Shown here: piece by piece, positions 1 to 7,510 of the stretch
Layout of the letters: each line of letters begins with the position of its first letter
How positions within the stretch are numbered: position 1 is the stretch's first letter
Assembly: GCA_001871435.1 (NCBI GenBank)
Contig: MNVC01000013.1
Location: 1-13,657, forward strand
Direction of reading: 5' to 3'
Origin: Candidatus Magasanikbacteria bacterium CG1_02_32_51
GTDB taxonomy: Bacteria > Patescibacteriota > Patescibacteriia > Magasanikbacterales > UBA922
DNA: 13,657 bases
Position numbers and translations under genes: made by a program
The notes under the pieces: model-generated
The model's database searches: none
Told to the model about the DNA's origin: nothing
What the model saw: the letters and a program-made list of their open reading frames with translations, nothing else

Positions 1-28
1 ATATTGTCCTATTGTCCCACTGACCCAT

Positions 29-74
29 CCACCCTCCACCCCCACACAAGGCGGACACAAAGGCGGACAGGTTG
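29..74 (+). repeat. GC-rich dispersed repeat, copy 1
   Basis: A C-rich stretch (CCACCCTCC and CCACCCCC) leads into two direct copies of AGGCGGACA at 49-57 and 61-69, followed by GGTTG. The same arrangement occurs inverted at 4395-4436 and in short form at 7275-7295. It is much richer in GC than its surroundings and lies only between genes. I know such GGCGGAC elements as common in Patescibacteria genomes; their function is unknown to me. Confidence 0.6.
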
Positions 75-137
75 TCAAATTGTCAATAATTTTCAAATTA
101 AAAATCACAATTGGGCAATATGACAATGGGACAATAC

Positions 138-157
138 TGGTATAAAATAATTATAAT
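138..157 (+). promoter_or_regulatory. candidate promoter of mreB
   Basis: TGG followed by TATAAA (141-146) fits an extended -10 element (TGnTATAAT). A second TATAAT lies at 152-157. No convincing -35 box is seen; ATGACA at 120-125 is 15 nt upstream of the first. Such boxes arise easily in AT-rich DNA, so this is a suggestion only. Confidence 0.3.
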
Positions 158-211
158 TTTTAATTTAGTAAATTGAGTAAATAATAAAAAAGTAATCAAC
201 TAAAGGTGTTT

Positions 212-1213
212 ATGAGAAAAGTAGGAATTGATCTGGGAACAACAAATGTACTCGTTTATGTACCAAAATTAGGTATTGTCGTCAATGAACCTTCTGTTGT
301 GGCTATCTCCAAGGTTGATGGCAAAGTTTTGGCTGTAGGTGCTGAAGCCAAAGAAATGATTGGTCGTACTCCTGATTCTATTGTTGCTGAAAGACCTTTG
401 AAAGATGGTGTGATTGCTAGTTATCATACGACTGAAGCGATGCTTCGTTATTTTATTAATAAAGCTATTGGTGGAATGCATATTTTTCGTCCAGAGGTAA
501 TGGTCGCAGTCCCTGCTGGTATTACTTCTACAGAAAGACGTGCTGTAATAGATGCTACATTGGCTGCTGGAGCCAAAGCTGCTTATATTATCAAAGAACC
601 TATTGTAGCGGCCATTGGTGCAGATATTCCTATTGGTTCGGCTTCGGGGCATATGATTATAGATATTGGTGGTGGTACTGCTGAAATTGCGGTCATCTCT
701 CTTGGTGGAATTGTTTCTGTTGGTTCAGTGCGTATTGGTGGAAATAGATTTGATCAATCTATTGCTGAATTTATTCGTCGTAAATATGGTTTGGCTATTG
801 GGGATAGAAGTGCAGAAAAAGTAAAAATAGATATAGGTTCAGCAATGTATATGGATAGTCCTTTGACTATGGAAGTAAAAGGGCGTGATATGGTTACTGG
901 TTTGCCTCGTACAATCTTGGTAACATCTGATGATACTACCGAAGCTTTACAACATGATTTGGAAGGTTTAGTAGAAGCTATCAAAGAAGTATTACACAAA
1001 ACTCCACCTGAATTATCAGCAGATGTAATGGACAAAGGTATGATTATGTCTGGTGGTTCTAGTCAATTGAGGAATCTTGATGAATTGATAGCCCAAGCTA
1101 TTGGGGTAGCTGCTTATGTGGCTGAAGAGCCATTGCTTTGTGTAGCCAAAGGTACTGGTATTGCTCTTGAAAATTTGGAAAATTATAAGAGATCTATTCT
1201 TACTACTAGATAA
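212..1213 (+). CDS. mreB: rod shape-determining protein MreB
   Basis: Bacterial actin homologue that polymerises under the membrane and positions the cell-wall elongation machinery. The 333-residue product has the usual family length. It carries the actin/HSP70 nucleotide-binding signatures: phosphate-1 loop GIDLGTTN at residues 5-12, phosphate-2 loop DIGGGTAE at about 151-158, and the adenosine-loop motif MSGGSSQLRNLD near the C-terminus. I chose ATG at 212 over an in-frame GTG at 206 because AAAGG at 202-206 sits 5 nt before the ATG as a Shine-Dalgarno site and would overlap the GTG. The usual partners mreC, mreD and rodA do not follow it here, so it stands apart from the standard mre operon. 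The family call is very secure; Mbl-type paralogues are the only real alternative. Confidence 0.95.
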   Translation: MRKVGIDLGTTNVLVYVPKLGIVVNEPSVVAISKVDGKVLAVGAEAKEMIGRTPDSIVAERPLKDGVIASYHTTEAMLRYFINKAIGGMHIFRPEVMVAVPAGITSTERRAVIDATLAAGAKAAYIIKEPIVAAIGADIPIGSASGHMIIDIGGGTAEIAVISLGGIVSVGSVRIGGNRFDQSIAEFIRRKYGLAIGDRSAEKVKIDIGSAMYMDSPLTMEVKGRDMVTGLPRTILVTSDDTTEALQHDLEGLVEAIKEVLHKTPPELSADVMDKGMIMSGGSSQLRNLDELIAQAIGVAAYVAEEPLLCVAKGTGIALENLENYKRSILTTR

Positions 1214-1219
1214 GTTTTG

Positions 1220-1331
1220 GATTATTGGTTTACTAGATTATTAGTTTATTGGTTACTAAAAAATACATTTTTATTTTGTTTGTATGTTTTTATATAACAA
1301 GTTGTTTTGCTAAACTATTAAACCAATAATC
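1220..1331. repeat. 13-bp inverted repeat flanking the mreB-DUF2207 spacer
   Basis: GATTATTGGTTTA at 1220-1232 is perfectly complementary to TAAACCAATAATC at 1319-1331. The 86-nt separation and absence of a T-run argue against a simple terminator. Other ATTATTGGTT/TACTAGATTATTAG-like words sit between the arms, so this may be a low-complexity dispersed repeat. Confidence 0.5.
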
Positions 1332-1353
1332 TAATCAACTAATAATCATTCTT

Positions 1354-3057
1354 ATGTTTAAAAAACTTTTTTTTGCAGTGATGTTGTCTATTTTTTTATT
1401 TGCTTTGCCAGTCCACGCTGAGGAAAGAATAAGTAATTTTGTAAGCAATATAAAGATTAATTCTGATGCTACTTTTCATGTGCAAGAAAAGATAAATTAT
1501 GATTTTGGTGAAAGCGAAAAGCATGGTATTTATCGTGATATTCCTTATGAGTATAATATAAATGGAAAAAAATATAGTATAGATATTGATAATATTAGTG
1601 TTGCTGATGAAAATAACAATGCAATAAATTTTGTTGTAGATAATAGTAATGGACAAAAAAATATCAAAATAGGTGATGCTGATGTGTTGTTGACTGGTCA
1701 AAAAATTTATGTAATTGATTATGACATAAAATATGGTATCAATTATTTTGAAGATCATGATGAACTTTATTGGAATGTTACTGGTAATGATTGGGATGTG
1801 GCTATAGATAATGTTAGTGCAAGCATAGATTTGCCTAATTCATCAGCTTTTGAAGATAGTCAAATTGCTTGTTATACTGGATTTTTTGGAAGTACAGATG
1901 AATGTTCTTCTTTTGAATTCAAATTTTTATCTAATACAAAAGATCAAGTAAATGGGGCTACTTTTTCTGCGACATTGTTGAATGCTAATGATGGCATGAC
2001 TGTAGTTTTTGGTTTTGCCAAAAATATTGTGCCTATGGTAGAGAGGGTTAAATTGCCTGTTTGGCAAATGATTTTATTTTTATTTGGGTTGCCAATCGCA
2101 ACTTTTGTAATTATGTTTTGTCTATGGTATTTCAAAGGTAGAGACAAAAATTTTCATGACCCTATTATTGCTCAGTATGATTCCCCAGATAATTTGCCCC
2201 CTGGTATTGTGGGAACAATTCTTGATGAAAAAGTAGATAAACAAGATATAAGTTCGGAAATAATCTACATGGCTATTGCTGGTTATTTTAAGATTAATCG
2301 TATTGAAAACAAAATTTTGGTTTTTAAAACAGTAGATTATCAATTGGACAAACTAAAAGATGCTGATGATAATTTAAAAAAATATCAAAAAACTTTGTTT
2401 AATGCTTTTTTCAAAAATGGTACAAGTATTAAATTATCAGATTTGAAATATACACTTTATGAAGATTTCAAAACTGCTGACAAAGAAATGTATAATTTTG
2501 TAGTGGATAATGAATATTTTGTTAAGAATCCTGCAACAGCAAAATCGATTTATTATTTGATAGGAATAGCTTTTATTGCTCTAGCTGTTTTTATTTTTTC
2601 TTTTTCCCTCTTTGCCGTAACAAATCTAGTAATATCTGGGATTATCATTATTATTTTTAGTTTTTTTATGGCCCAAAAAACTATTAAGGGTGTTAAAACA
2701 AGAAATTATATTTTGGGTCTAAAAGAATATATTAGAGTTGCTGAAAAAGAAAGAATAAAATTTCATAATGCTCCTGAAAAAAATCCACAGACTTTTGAAA
2801 AATTTTTGCCATATGCTATAGTCTTCAAATTGGAAAATCAATGGGCCAAACAATTTGAAGGAATTTATCTTGAACAACCTACTTGGTATTCTGGAGCTAA
2901 TTTGGCTACTTTTTCTGCTGTAAGCTTTGTGAGTGATTTAAATAATTTTGGGTCACTTGCCAATACTAGCTTTGCCAAAAATTCTGGTTCTTCATCTGGT
3001 TTTGGTGGTGGTTCTTCTGGTGGTGGTTTTGGTGGAGGTGGTGGGGGATCGTGGTAA
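1354..3057 (+). CDS. DUF2207 domain-containing membrane protein with Gly-rich tail
   Basis: A 567-residue predicted membrane protein of the DUF2207 (YciQ-like) family, whose biochemical role is unknown. It begins with a signal peptide (KK, hydrophobic core, cut probably after PVHA at residue 22). An extracytoplasmic beta-rich domain follows, with the family-typical stretch EKHGIYRDIPYEY and later ELYWNVTGNDWDV. A first membrane span lies at about 239-260, a cytoplasmic stretch at about 262-398, and two adjacent spans at about 399-421 and 423-441. The protein ends in a Ser/Gly tail (GFGGGSSGGGFGGGGGGSW), a known feature of this family. No clear Shine-Dalgarno site precedes the ATG. The family assignment rests on remembered architecture; function is not inferred. 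Confidence 0.8.
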   Translation: MFKKLFFAVMLSIFLFALPVHAEERISNFVSNIKINSDATFHVQEKINYDFGESEKHGIYRDIPYEYNINGKKYSIDIDNISVADENNNAINFVVDNSNGQKNIKIGDADVLLTGQKIYVIDYDIKYGINYFEDHDELYWNVTGNDWDVAIDNVSASIDLPNSSAFEDSQIACYTGFFGSTDECSSFEFKFLSNTKDQVNGATFSATLLNANDGMTVVFGFAKNIVPMVERVKLPVWQMILFLFGLPIATFVIMFCLWYFKGRDKNFHDPIIAQYDSPDNLPPGIVGTILDEKVDKQDISSEIIYMAIAGYFKINRIENKILVFKTVDYQLDKLKDADDNLKKYQKTLFNAFFKNGTSIKLSDLKYTLYEDFKTADKEMYNFVVDNEYFVKNPATAKSIYYLIGIAFIALAVFIFSFSLFAVTNLVISGIIIIIFSFFMAQKTIKGVKTRNYILGLKEYIRVAEKERIKFHNAPEKNPQTFEKFLPYAIVFKLENQWAKQFEGIYLEQPTWYSGANLATFSAVSFVSDLNNFGSLANTSFAKNSGSSSGFGGGSSGGGFGGGGGGSW

Positions 3058-3058
3058 T

Positions 3059-3083
3059 AAATTTCAAAATCCAAATTACAAAT
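3059..3083 (+). repeat. AT-rich dispersed repeat, copy A
   Basis: These 25 bases, directly behind the DUF2207 stop codon, are the exact reverse complement of 4494-4518 (core words CAAAATCC, AAATTACAAAT). Both copies are intergenic. They bracket the glycosyltransferase gene in inverted orientation. Confidence 0.7.
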
Positions 3084-3128
3084 TACAAAAATTCAAACAA
3101 GGTTTTGGTTTGGAATAAAAATTATTTT

Positions 3129-3203
3129 ATGAAAAAAAGTTATATTGTTGTTTTCAATATCATCTTTGCTGTATCAAAAATTACTGTCTTAAAAAATAAA
3201 TAA
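3129..3203 (+). CDS. possible 24-residue hydrophobic peptide
   Basis: A short frame (MKKSYIVVFNIIFAVSKITV, then LKNK) ends 2 nt before the start codon of the glycosyltransferase gene. It has a Lys-rich start and a hydrophobic middle like a tiny membrane or leader peptide. No ribosome binding site is visible. It could equally be a chance frame or a decayed gene start; I do not recognise it. Confidence 0.15.
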   Translation: MKKSYIVVFNIIFAVSKITVLKNK

Positions 3204-3205
3204 AT

Positions 3206-4324
3206 ATGAAAATAGGTATTGATGCTTCACGTGCTAACAATTTACAAAAGACAGGTGTTGAATGGTATGCTTTTTATTTGTTGCAAGAATTGAAAAAAAT
3301 AATTCCCGAAAATATGGAAGTAATTTTGTATAGCGCAGAACCTTTGCAAGGTGAACTAGCAGTTTTACCAAAAAATTGGCAACAAAAAATACTCAAATGG
3401 CCACCAAAAAGACTTTGGACACAAATGAGACTTAGTCTAGAAATGATTTTTCATAAACCTGATATTTTGTTTATTCCAGCTCATGTTTTTCCAATTATTC
3501 ATCCCAAAAAAACAGTTATGACTATCCATGACATTGCTGCTTTGGATTTTGGAGAAAGTTACAATTTTTTTGAAAAGTGGTATTCGTTGTTTAGTGGTAA
3601 ACTTGCTCTAAAAAAACTTTGGAAAATAATTGTTCCAAGTATTTTTACTAAACAAGAATTGAAAAAGTTATCAGGGCAAAATTTTCCAGAAGAAAAAATA
3701 AAAGTAATTTATCATGGATTTAATCAAAATTATAATAAGAATTTTTCACTAGAAGAAAAAAATACTGTTTTGAATAAATATAAAATAGGAACAAAGTTTT
3801 TGCTCAGTATTTCAAGACTTGAACACAAAAAAAATACTTTAAGTATTGTCAAAGCTTTTGAAATATTGAAAAACAAACTAGCTTATTCTGATTTGCAATT
3901 AGTTTTGATTGGTAAGCCTGGTTATGGTTTTGAGGAAGTACAGAAAATTGTAAATAACAGTCCTTACAAAAAAGATATAATTTTGCCTGGTTGGGTAGAA
4001 GAAAAAGATTTGCCAGTTATTTTGTCTGCTTCTCAAATTTTTGTTTTTCCGTCACTTTATGAAGGTTTTGGTTTGCCAATTTTGCAAGCGATGTCAGCTG
4101 GTATTCCTGTAGTTACTTCAAAAGGGAGTAGTCTTTCGGAAATTGGTGGAGAAGCTTGTCTATATATTGACCCTAATAATGTTTCTGAAATTGCTGAAAA
4201 TATAGCCAAATTTTTGTTAGATGAAAATTTACGTCAAGAAAAAATAAACTTGGGATTATTACGAGCCAAAGATTTTTCTTGGGAAAAGTGTGCCAAAGAG
4301 ACTTGGGATGTGCTTTTTGAATAG
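3206..4324 (+). CDS. glycosyltransferase family 4 (GT-B fold)
   Basis: A 372-residue cytoplasmic, probably membrane-associated glycosyltransferase that moves a sugar from a nucleotide-sugar donor onto an acceptor, as in surface polysaccharide or glycolipid synthesis. The N-terminal half has the acceptor-domain pattern (IGIDASRANN, TGVEWYAFYLLQEL, then TIHDIAALDF). The C-terminal half has the donor-domain pattern: LLSISRLEHKKN, VLIGKPGYG, IILPGWVEEKDLP, and EGFGLPILQAM from E286. In the usual E-x7-E donor motif the second Glu is replaced by Gln294, which some members tolerate. Donor and acceptor cannot be read from the sequence, and no other surface-polysaccharide genes adjoin it. Confidence 0.88.
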   Translation: MKIGIDASRANNLQKTGVEWYAFYLLQELKKIIPENMEVILYSAEPLQGELAVLPKNWQQKILKWPPKRLWTQMRLSLEMIFHKPDILFIPAHVFPIIHPKKTVMTIHDIAALDFGESYNFFEKWYSLFSGKLALKKLWKIIVPSIFTKQELKKLSGQNFPEEKIKVIYHGFNQNYNKNFSLEEKNTVLNKYKIGTKFLLSISRLEHKKNTLSIVKAFEILKNKLAYSDLQLVLIGKPGYGFEEVQKIVNNSPYKKDIILPGWVEEKDLPVILSASQIFVFPSLYEGFGLPILQAMSAGIPVVTSKGSSLSEIGGEACLYIDPNNVSEIAENIAKFLLDENLRQEKINLGLLRAKDFSWEKCAKETWDVLFE

Positions 4325-4394
4325 TTAGATTTTTTTTAGCTAATAATAAATTAAAATTCATTGTACACAATGACAAATTTCAAAGCTCAAATAT

Positions 4395-4436
4395 CAACTT
4401 GTCCGCCTTGCCGTGCACGCCTTGGGCTGTGGGAGG
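4395..4436 (-). repeat. GC-rich dispersed repeat, copy 2 (inverted)
   Basis: Read on the minus strand it runs CCTCCCACAGCCC, AAGGCGTGCAC, then AAGGCGGACAAGTTG, matching the layout of 29-74 (C-rich lead, two AAGGCG units, GTTG end). A sharp GC island in a very AT-rich spacer. Confidence 0.6.
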
Positions 4437-4493
4437 AATAAATTACAAATAATAAAATGACTAAAATATTTTGAAATTTGACATTTAGGTTTG

Positions 4494-4518
4494 ATTTGTA
4501 ATTTGGATTTTGAAATTT
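4494..4518 (-). repeat. AT-rich dispersed repeat, copy B (inverted)
   Basis: An exact 25-nt reverse complement of 3059-3083. It lies inside the upstream extension of the frame of the next gene, which supports placing that gene's start downstream at 4572. Confidence 0.7.
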
Positions 4519-4571
4519 GTTCTTGTAACTTATTTGCTTATCTTGCCTATTTTGTGCTATTATACAATCAT

Positions 4572-5477
4572 ATGCTAGATATTTTAGGACACAAAGTAGT
4601 TTTGGATTTTTTTGAAAAAGTAAGAGAAAATAATAAATTAAGCCATGCTTATTGTTTTATAGGTCCAAAAAATGTTGGTAAATTTACCATAGCAAAATTT
4701 TTGGCAACTCAATTATTGGGTTTACCTAAAGAAAAATTATTTACTTCTCCTGACTTATTTTTGTTAGAACAAATAATCAAACAAAAAACAGGTAAATTAG
4801 GTAAAGATATAAGTATAGATCAAGTTAGAGAATTAGTTTCTTTTTTGTCACGTCATGCTTTTTTGGGTGGTTACAAAGTGGCAGTTATAGACAATGCAGA
4901 TTTGTTGAGTGTAGGTGCTAGTAATGCTTTGTTAAAAACTTTGGAAGAACCAAAATCCAAGGCTATTATTTTTCTTGTTACAGATGATGAAAAAAAATTA
5001 TTACCAACTATTTTATCTCGATGCCAAATAATTTATTTTTCTACAATTTCTCAAGATTTGATACAAGATTTTTTAGATAAAAGTAATTTATCTAGAGAAA
5101 AAAAAGATTATATCCTAAAATACTCTTGTGGTTTACCAGGAATAGCGGTAAAATTAGCAACAGATGAAGACTATTATTTAGAGTACACTAAAGAAGTCAG
5201 ACGTTTTGAAGGTTTGTTTGGGAGATTATTTTATGAAAAGCTAAAAATGGTTGAAGAATTATTTGGTGACAAAAAAGATCATATTCAAGCTAGGAATTAT
5301 TTACGTCAGGTTTTATATATTTGGCAAATTAATTTGCATATTTTTTTGAAAAATAATAAGTTGGATAAAATAACGACTTTGAATTTATACAATAGTATTA
5401 CCAAAGCAAATAATTTGCTTATCAAAAATGTTCATCCAAGATTACTTATAGAAAATATTTTGTTACAAATTCCTTAA
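4572..5477 (+). CDS. holB: DNA polymerase III delta'-like clamp-loader subunit
   Basis: An AAA+ protein (301 residues from this start) of the DnaX/HolB family, a subunit of the complex that opens the sliding clamp and loads it on primed DNA. Visible motifs: LSHAYCFIGPKNVGKF, where the Walker A loop (31-38) has Phe in place of the usual Ser/Thr; Walker B-like VAVIDNADLL; ALLKTLEEP; and SRC at 149-151, the arginine-finger motif of clamp loaders. The altered P-loop and lack of zinc-binding cysteines fit the delta' role better than tau/gamma. The frame is open from 4491, but its first 27 residues lie over a dispersed repeat and look non-coding, so I place the start at 4572, where family similarity begins (MLDILGHKVVLDFF). 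Confidence 0.85.
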   Translation: MLDILGHKVVLDFFEKVRENNKLSHAYCFIGPKNVGKFTIAKFLATQLLGLPKEKLFTSPDLFLLEQIIKQKTGKLGKDISIDQVRELVSFLSRHAFLGGYKVAVIDNADLLSVGASNALLKTLEEPKSKAIIFLVTDDEKKLLPTILSRCQIIYFSTISQDLIQDFLDKSNLSREKKDYILKYSCGLPGIAVKLATDEDYYLEYTKEVRRFEGLFGRLFYEKLKMVEELFGDKKDHIQARNYLRQVLYIWQINLHIFLKNNKLDKITTLNLYNSITKANNLLIKNVHPRLLIENILLQIP

Positions 5478-5510
5478 ATTTATTTTAAAAAATTATTTAC
5501 TAAAATATAT

Positions 5511-6596
5511 ATGAATAAAAAATTAGTATTTTTTTCTTTGTTGCTTGCTGTGGTATTTTTTGTAGGTGCAGGTTGTCTAAATGTTGGAGACAACAACCAG
5601 ACAATTACTTCTGGTCCAGCTGGTATGTATTTGAGTATTGACAAAGGTGAAAGTTGGACTGCTATTTCATCTATGCCTACCAATCAAGGCACAAAGAATA
5701 TAAATAACATGAGTGTCTATGCACTTTTTGAAGATCCACAAGATCCCCAAGGTTTATATTGGGCATCACGTGAAGGTGGCTTGTTTTATACTTTTGATAG
5801 TGGAAAAAGTTGGCAACAATCTGGTGATCCTTTGAATGTCTCAGCTGTTCGTTCTGTGGCTATCAATCCACGAGATAAGTGTACTATTTATGCTACCAAT
5901 GGTCGTCAGGTATTCAAAACAATAGATTGTGTGCGCTCTTGGGAAGAAGTATTTAGAGAAATTAGATCAAGTGATTCTATTACCTATGTAGCCTTTGATC
6001 CTTTTCATCCTGAAAATATTTATATATCCGAAAGTAATGGTGATGTTTTGAAGAGTATTGATGGTGGTGTTCATTGGTTGTTATTAAAACATTTTTCAGA
6101 TTATGTTCGTAGTATAGATTTTGATACAAATAATGAAGGATTGGTGTATATTACAACTCTAAAAAAAGGTCTTTTTCGTTCCAAAGATTTTGGAGAAACA
6201 TGGACAGATTTGAGTTCTAAATTGAAGGATTATTCAGGTGCTCTTGATTTTAAACGTTTTGTAGTATATCCTAGTCAAGCTGATGAGATTTATTGGATTT
6301 CCAAATATGGTGTACTTACTTCTCGTAATGCTGGTGAAGATTGGGAGTCTGTTAAGTTGGTCACTCCTCCAGGAAGTGTAGATATTTATGGTTTTGCAGT
6401 AAGTCGTAGTAATGATCAAGAAATCTATTATACAGGCACTATTAATTCTAAGTCATCTCTTTATAGGAGTATAGATGGCGGCAAAACTTGGGAAACTCGT
6501 AAATTACCATCAAAACAAATACCAACTATGCTTTATGCACATCCACAAAATGAAGGTTGGTTGTATCTAGGTTTTACTATTCCACCAAAAAATTAG
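5511..6596 (+). CDS. lipoprotein with six Asp-box (BNR) repeats
   Basis: A 361-residue exported lipoprotein. The N-terminus has two Lys, a hydrophobic core and the lipobox VGAGC, with Cys22 as the expected lipid-modified residue. The rest is a run of Asp-box motifs (S-x-D-x-G-x-[ST]-W): SIDKGESW, TFDSGKSW, SIDGGVHW, SKDFGETW, SRNAGEDW (Asp replaced by Asn) and SIDGGKTW. This predicts a beta-propeller of the sortilin/Ycf48-like type. Such propellers bind partners or glycans; no catalytic residues of sialidases are evident, so I do not call an enzyme. It follows holB by 33 nt and precedes frr by 27 nt, suggesting one transcript. Confidence 0.8.
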   Translation: MNKKLVFFSLLLAVVFFVGAGCLNVGDNNQTITSGPAGMYLSIDKGESWTAISSMPTNQGTKNINNMSVYALFEDPQDPQGLYWASREGGLFYTFDSGKSWQQSGDPLNVSAVRSVAINPRDKCTIYATNGRQVFKTIDCVRSWEEVFREIRSSDSITYVAFDPFHPENIYISESNGDVLKSIDGGVHWLLLKHFSDYVRSIDFDTNNEGLVYITTLKKGLFRSKDFGETWTDLSSKLKDYSGALDFKRFVVYPSQADEIYWISKYGVLTSRNAGEDWESVKLVTPPGSVDIYGFAVSRSNDQEIYYTGTINSKSSLYRSIDGGKTWETRKLPSKQIPTMLYAHPQNEGWLYLGFTIPPKN

Positions 6597-6623
6597 TTAT
6601 CAAATTTAGTCACTAAAAAAAAT

Positions 6624-7175
6624 ATGAATATTGCCAAATCTAATCTTGAATCTTTTGAAAAAAATATTGAATTTTTGAGACAAGATATTTCTAGTTTGCG
6701 TACTGGTCGTGCTACGCCTGCGTTAGTAGAAGATATTGTAGTAGAAGCCTATGGTACCAAACAGCCTTTGAAAGCTGTAGCATCTATTTCAGTGGCTGAT
6801 GCCAAGACTATCAATGTTGATCCTTGGGACAAAAGTCTTTCACAAGCTGTAGAAATAGCAATTAGGAATTCTGATTTGGGTATTAGTCCTGTCAACGATG
6901 GAAAGCTTATTAGATTGCCATTACCAGATTTGAATGCTGAACGTCGTCAAGAACTTATCAAAGTATTACACAAAAAATTGGAACAAGCTCGTATATCTTT
7001 TCGTAAAATTCGTGAAGATGTTCGTGCTGAGATTGATAAACAAGAAAAAGATAAAAATATTTCTGAAGATGAAAAATATACTGAACAAGATGAACTGGAA
7101 AAAATTGTCAAAGAGTACAATGATAAGGTGAGAGAGATTGGGGAAGAGAAGGAAAAAGAGATTACGACCATCTAA
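6624..7175 (+). CDS. frr: ribosome recycling factor
   Basis: The 183-residue product matches the usual length (about 185) of the protein that, with EF-G, splits the post-termination ribosome. Family blocks are intact: LRTGRATPALVEDI near residue 26, SISVADAKTINVDPWDKS around 70, the GISPVNDGKLIRLPLPDLNAERRQEL block, and HKKLEQARISFRKIREDVR followed by a charged helix. The start is the only sensible Met, preceded by an A-rich stretch without a clear Shine-Dalgarno site. It is the last housekeeping gene before the CRISPR locus. Confidence 0.96.
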   Translation: MNIAKSNLESFEKNIEFLRQDISSLRTGRATPALVEDIVVEAYGTKQPLKAVASISVADAKTINVDPWDKSLSQAVEIAIRNSDLGISPVNDGKLIRLPLPDLNAERRQELIKVLHKKLEQARISFRKIREDVRAEIDKQEKDKNISEDEKYTEQDELEKIVKEYNDKVREIGEEKEKEITTI

Positions 7176-7274
7176 AATTTTTAATTTCGAATTTTAAATT
7201 TTAAAACAATTTTTAAATGAATTAATTTTAAATTACTTTTTGAAATTATTAAATTTAAAAATTGAAAATTGTTT

Positions 7275-7295
7275 CCACCCCAGGCGGACAAGTTG
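7275..7295 (+). repeat. GC-rich dispersed repeat, copy 3 (short)
   Basis: CCACCCCAGGCGGACAAGTTG keeps the C-rich lead, one AGGCGGACA unit and the GTTG end of the copy at 29-74, and shares AGGCGGACAAGTTG exactly with the inverted copy at 4395-4436. The DNA before it (7176-7274) is almost pure A/T; its one clear structure is a 12-bp inverted repeat, 7207-7218 with 7253-7264. Confidence 0.55.
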
Positions 7296-7355
7296 AAATT
7301 CAAAAGTTAATTACCACCGACCGAGTCGGTGGTAATTAACTGACTTGCTTTTTTT
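7289..7355 (+). terminator. terminator-like hairpin after frr
   Basis: 7305-7321 pairs perfectly with 7325-7341 (17 bp, 3-nt loop CGA). A run of seven T follows at 7349-7355. The gap between stem and T-run is partly closed by an outer helix, CAAGT (7289-7293) with ACTTG (7343-7347), across an asymmetric internal loop. It would end the frr transcript and insulate the cas locus. The imperfect link to the T-run keeps confidence moderate. Confidence 0.6.
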
Positions 7356-7372
7356 ATTGTATATGTTATATT
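7345..7372 (+). promoter_or_regulatory. candidate promoter of the cas12a leader
   Basis: An extended -10 element, TG (7364-7365), one base, TATATT (7367-7372), has a weak -35 candidate TTGCTT (7345-7350) 16 nt upstream. A start about 7 nt after the -10 box falls at 7379-7380, the first bases of the structured RNA. I see no other promoter-like site between the frr terminator and cas12a, and only 22 nt separate the leader terminator from the cas12a start. Confidence 0.45.
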
Positions 7373-7377
7373 TAAAA

Positions 7378-7510
7378 TGTCGCCCACAATTTACAGATAT
7401 GTTTGTAATCTAACGGATCTATTACCCTTCGTCTTTTTGTATTAAGCATAAAGATGGACGACGGTTCCAATAGCGCTTAACCGTTTGGTAAGCATATCTG
7501 TTGGGCGACA
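7378..7510 (+). promoter_or_regulatory. structured RNA leader of cas12a (riboswitch-like)
   Basis: P1: TGTCGCCCA (7378-7386) pairs with TGGGCGACA (7502-7510). P2: ACAGATATG (7393-7401) pairs with CATATCTGT (7493-7501). Both are perfect 9-bp helices; their 3' strands abut and a 6-nt bulge (CAATTT) separates the 5' strands. They enclose three hairpins: P3 GTAAT/ATTAC (7405-7409, 7421-7425); P4 CGTCTTT/AAAGATG (7430-7436, 7450-7456, one G-U); P5 ACGGTT/AACCGT (7461-7466, 7479-7484). Hand-counted GC for 7378-7519 is about 42%, clearly above the flanks. The fold is a four-way junction closed by a long stem, as in riboswitch aptamers. I do not recognise it as any class I can recall. A ligand, a protein (perhaps Cas12a itself) or temperature could be the signal; none is shown. 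Confidence 0.6.

Noticed and set aside
269..652. Antisense open frame within mreB
   Set aside because: It is a shadow of a strongly conserved gene, with a Ser/Thr/Asn-rich product that has no domain pattern.
2865..3074. Antisense proline-rich frame opposite the end of the DUF2207 gene
   Set aside because: The proline run is simply the reverse complement of the glycine-rich tail codons.
7314..7332. Similarity of ACCGAGTCGGT-type hairpin to the 3' hairpin of Cas9 tracrRNA
   Set aside because: A self-complementary GC core looks alike by chance; there is no anti-repeat nearby and Cas12a uses no tracrRNA.
7461..7484. A twister ribozyme, suggested by CGGTTCCAA in the P5 hairpin
   Set aside because: The rest of the twister consensus, including the second conserved loop and the cleavage-site internal loop, is missing; the nine bases alone are weak.
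7378..7510. A small transposable element (MITE) with 18-bp terminal inverted repeats
   Set aside because: The flanking bases show no target-site duplication. The element begins where a promoter would start transcription, and its inner part forms ordered hairpins, which fits an RNA better.
7378..7510. A tRNA or tRNA-like gene, because of the multi-armed fold
   Set aside because: Arm lengths, the bulged 18-bp closing stem and the lack of a TTCRANNC T-loop do not fit tRNA.
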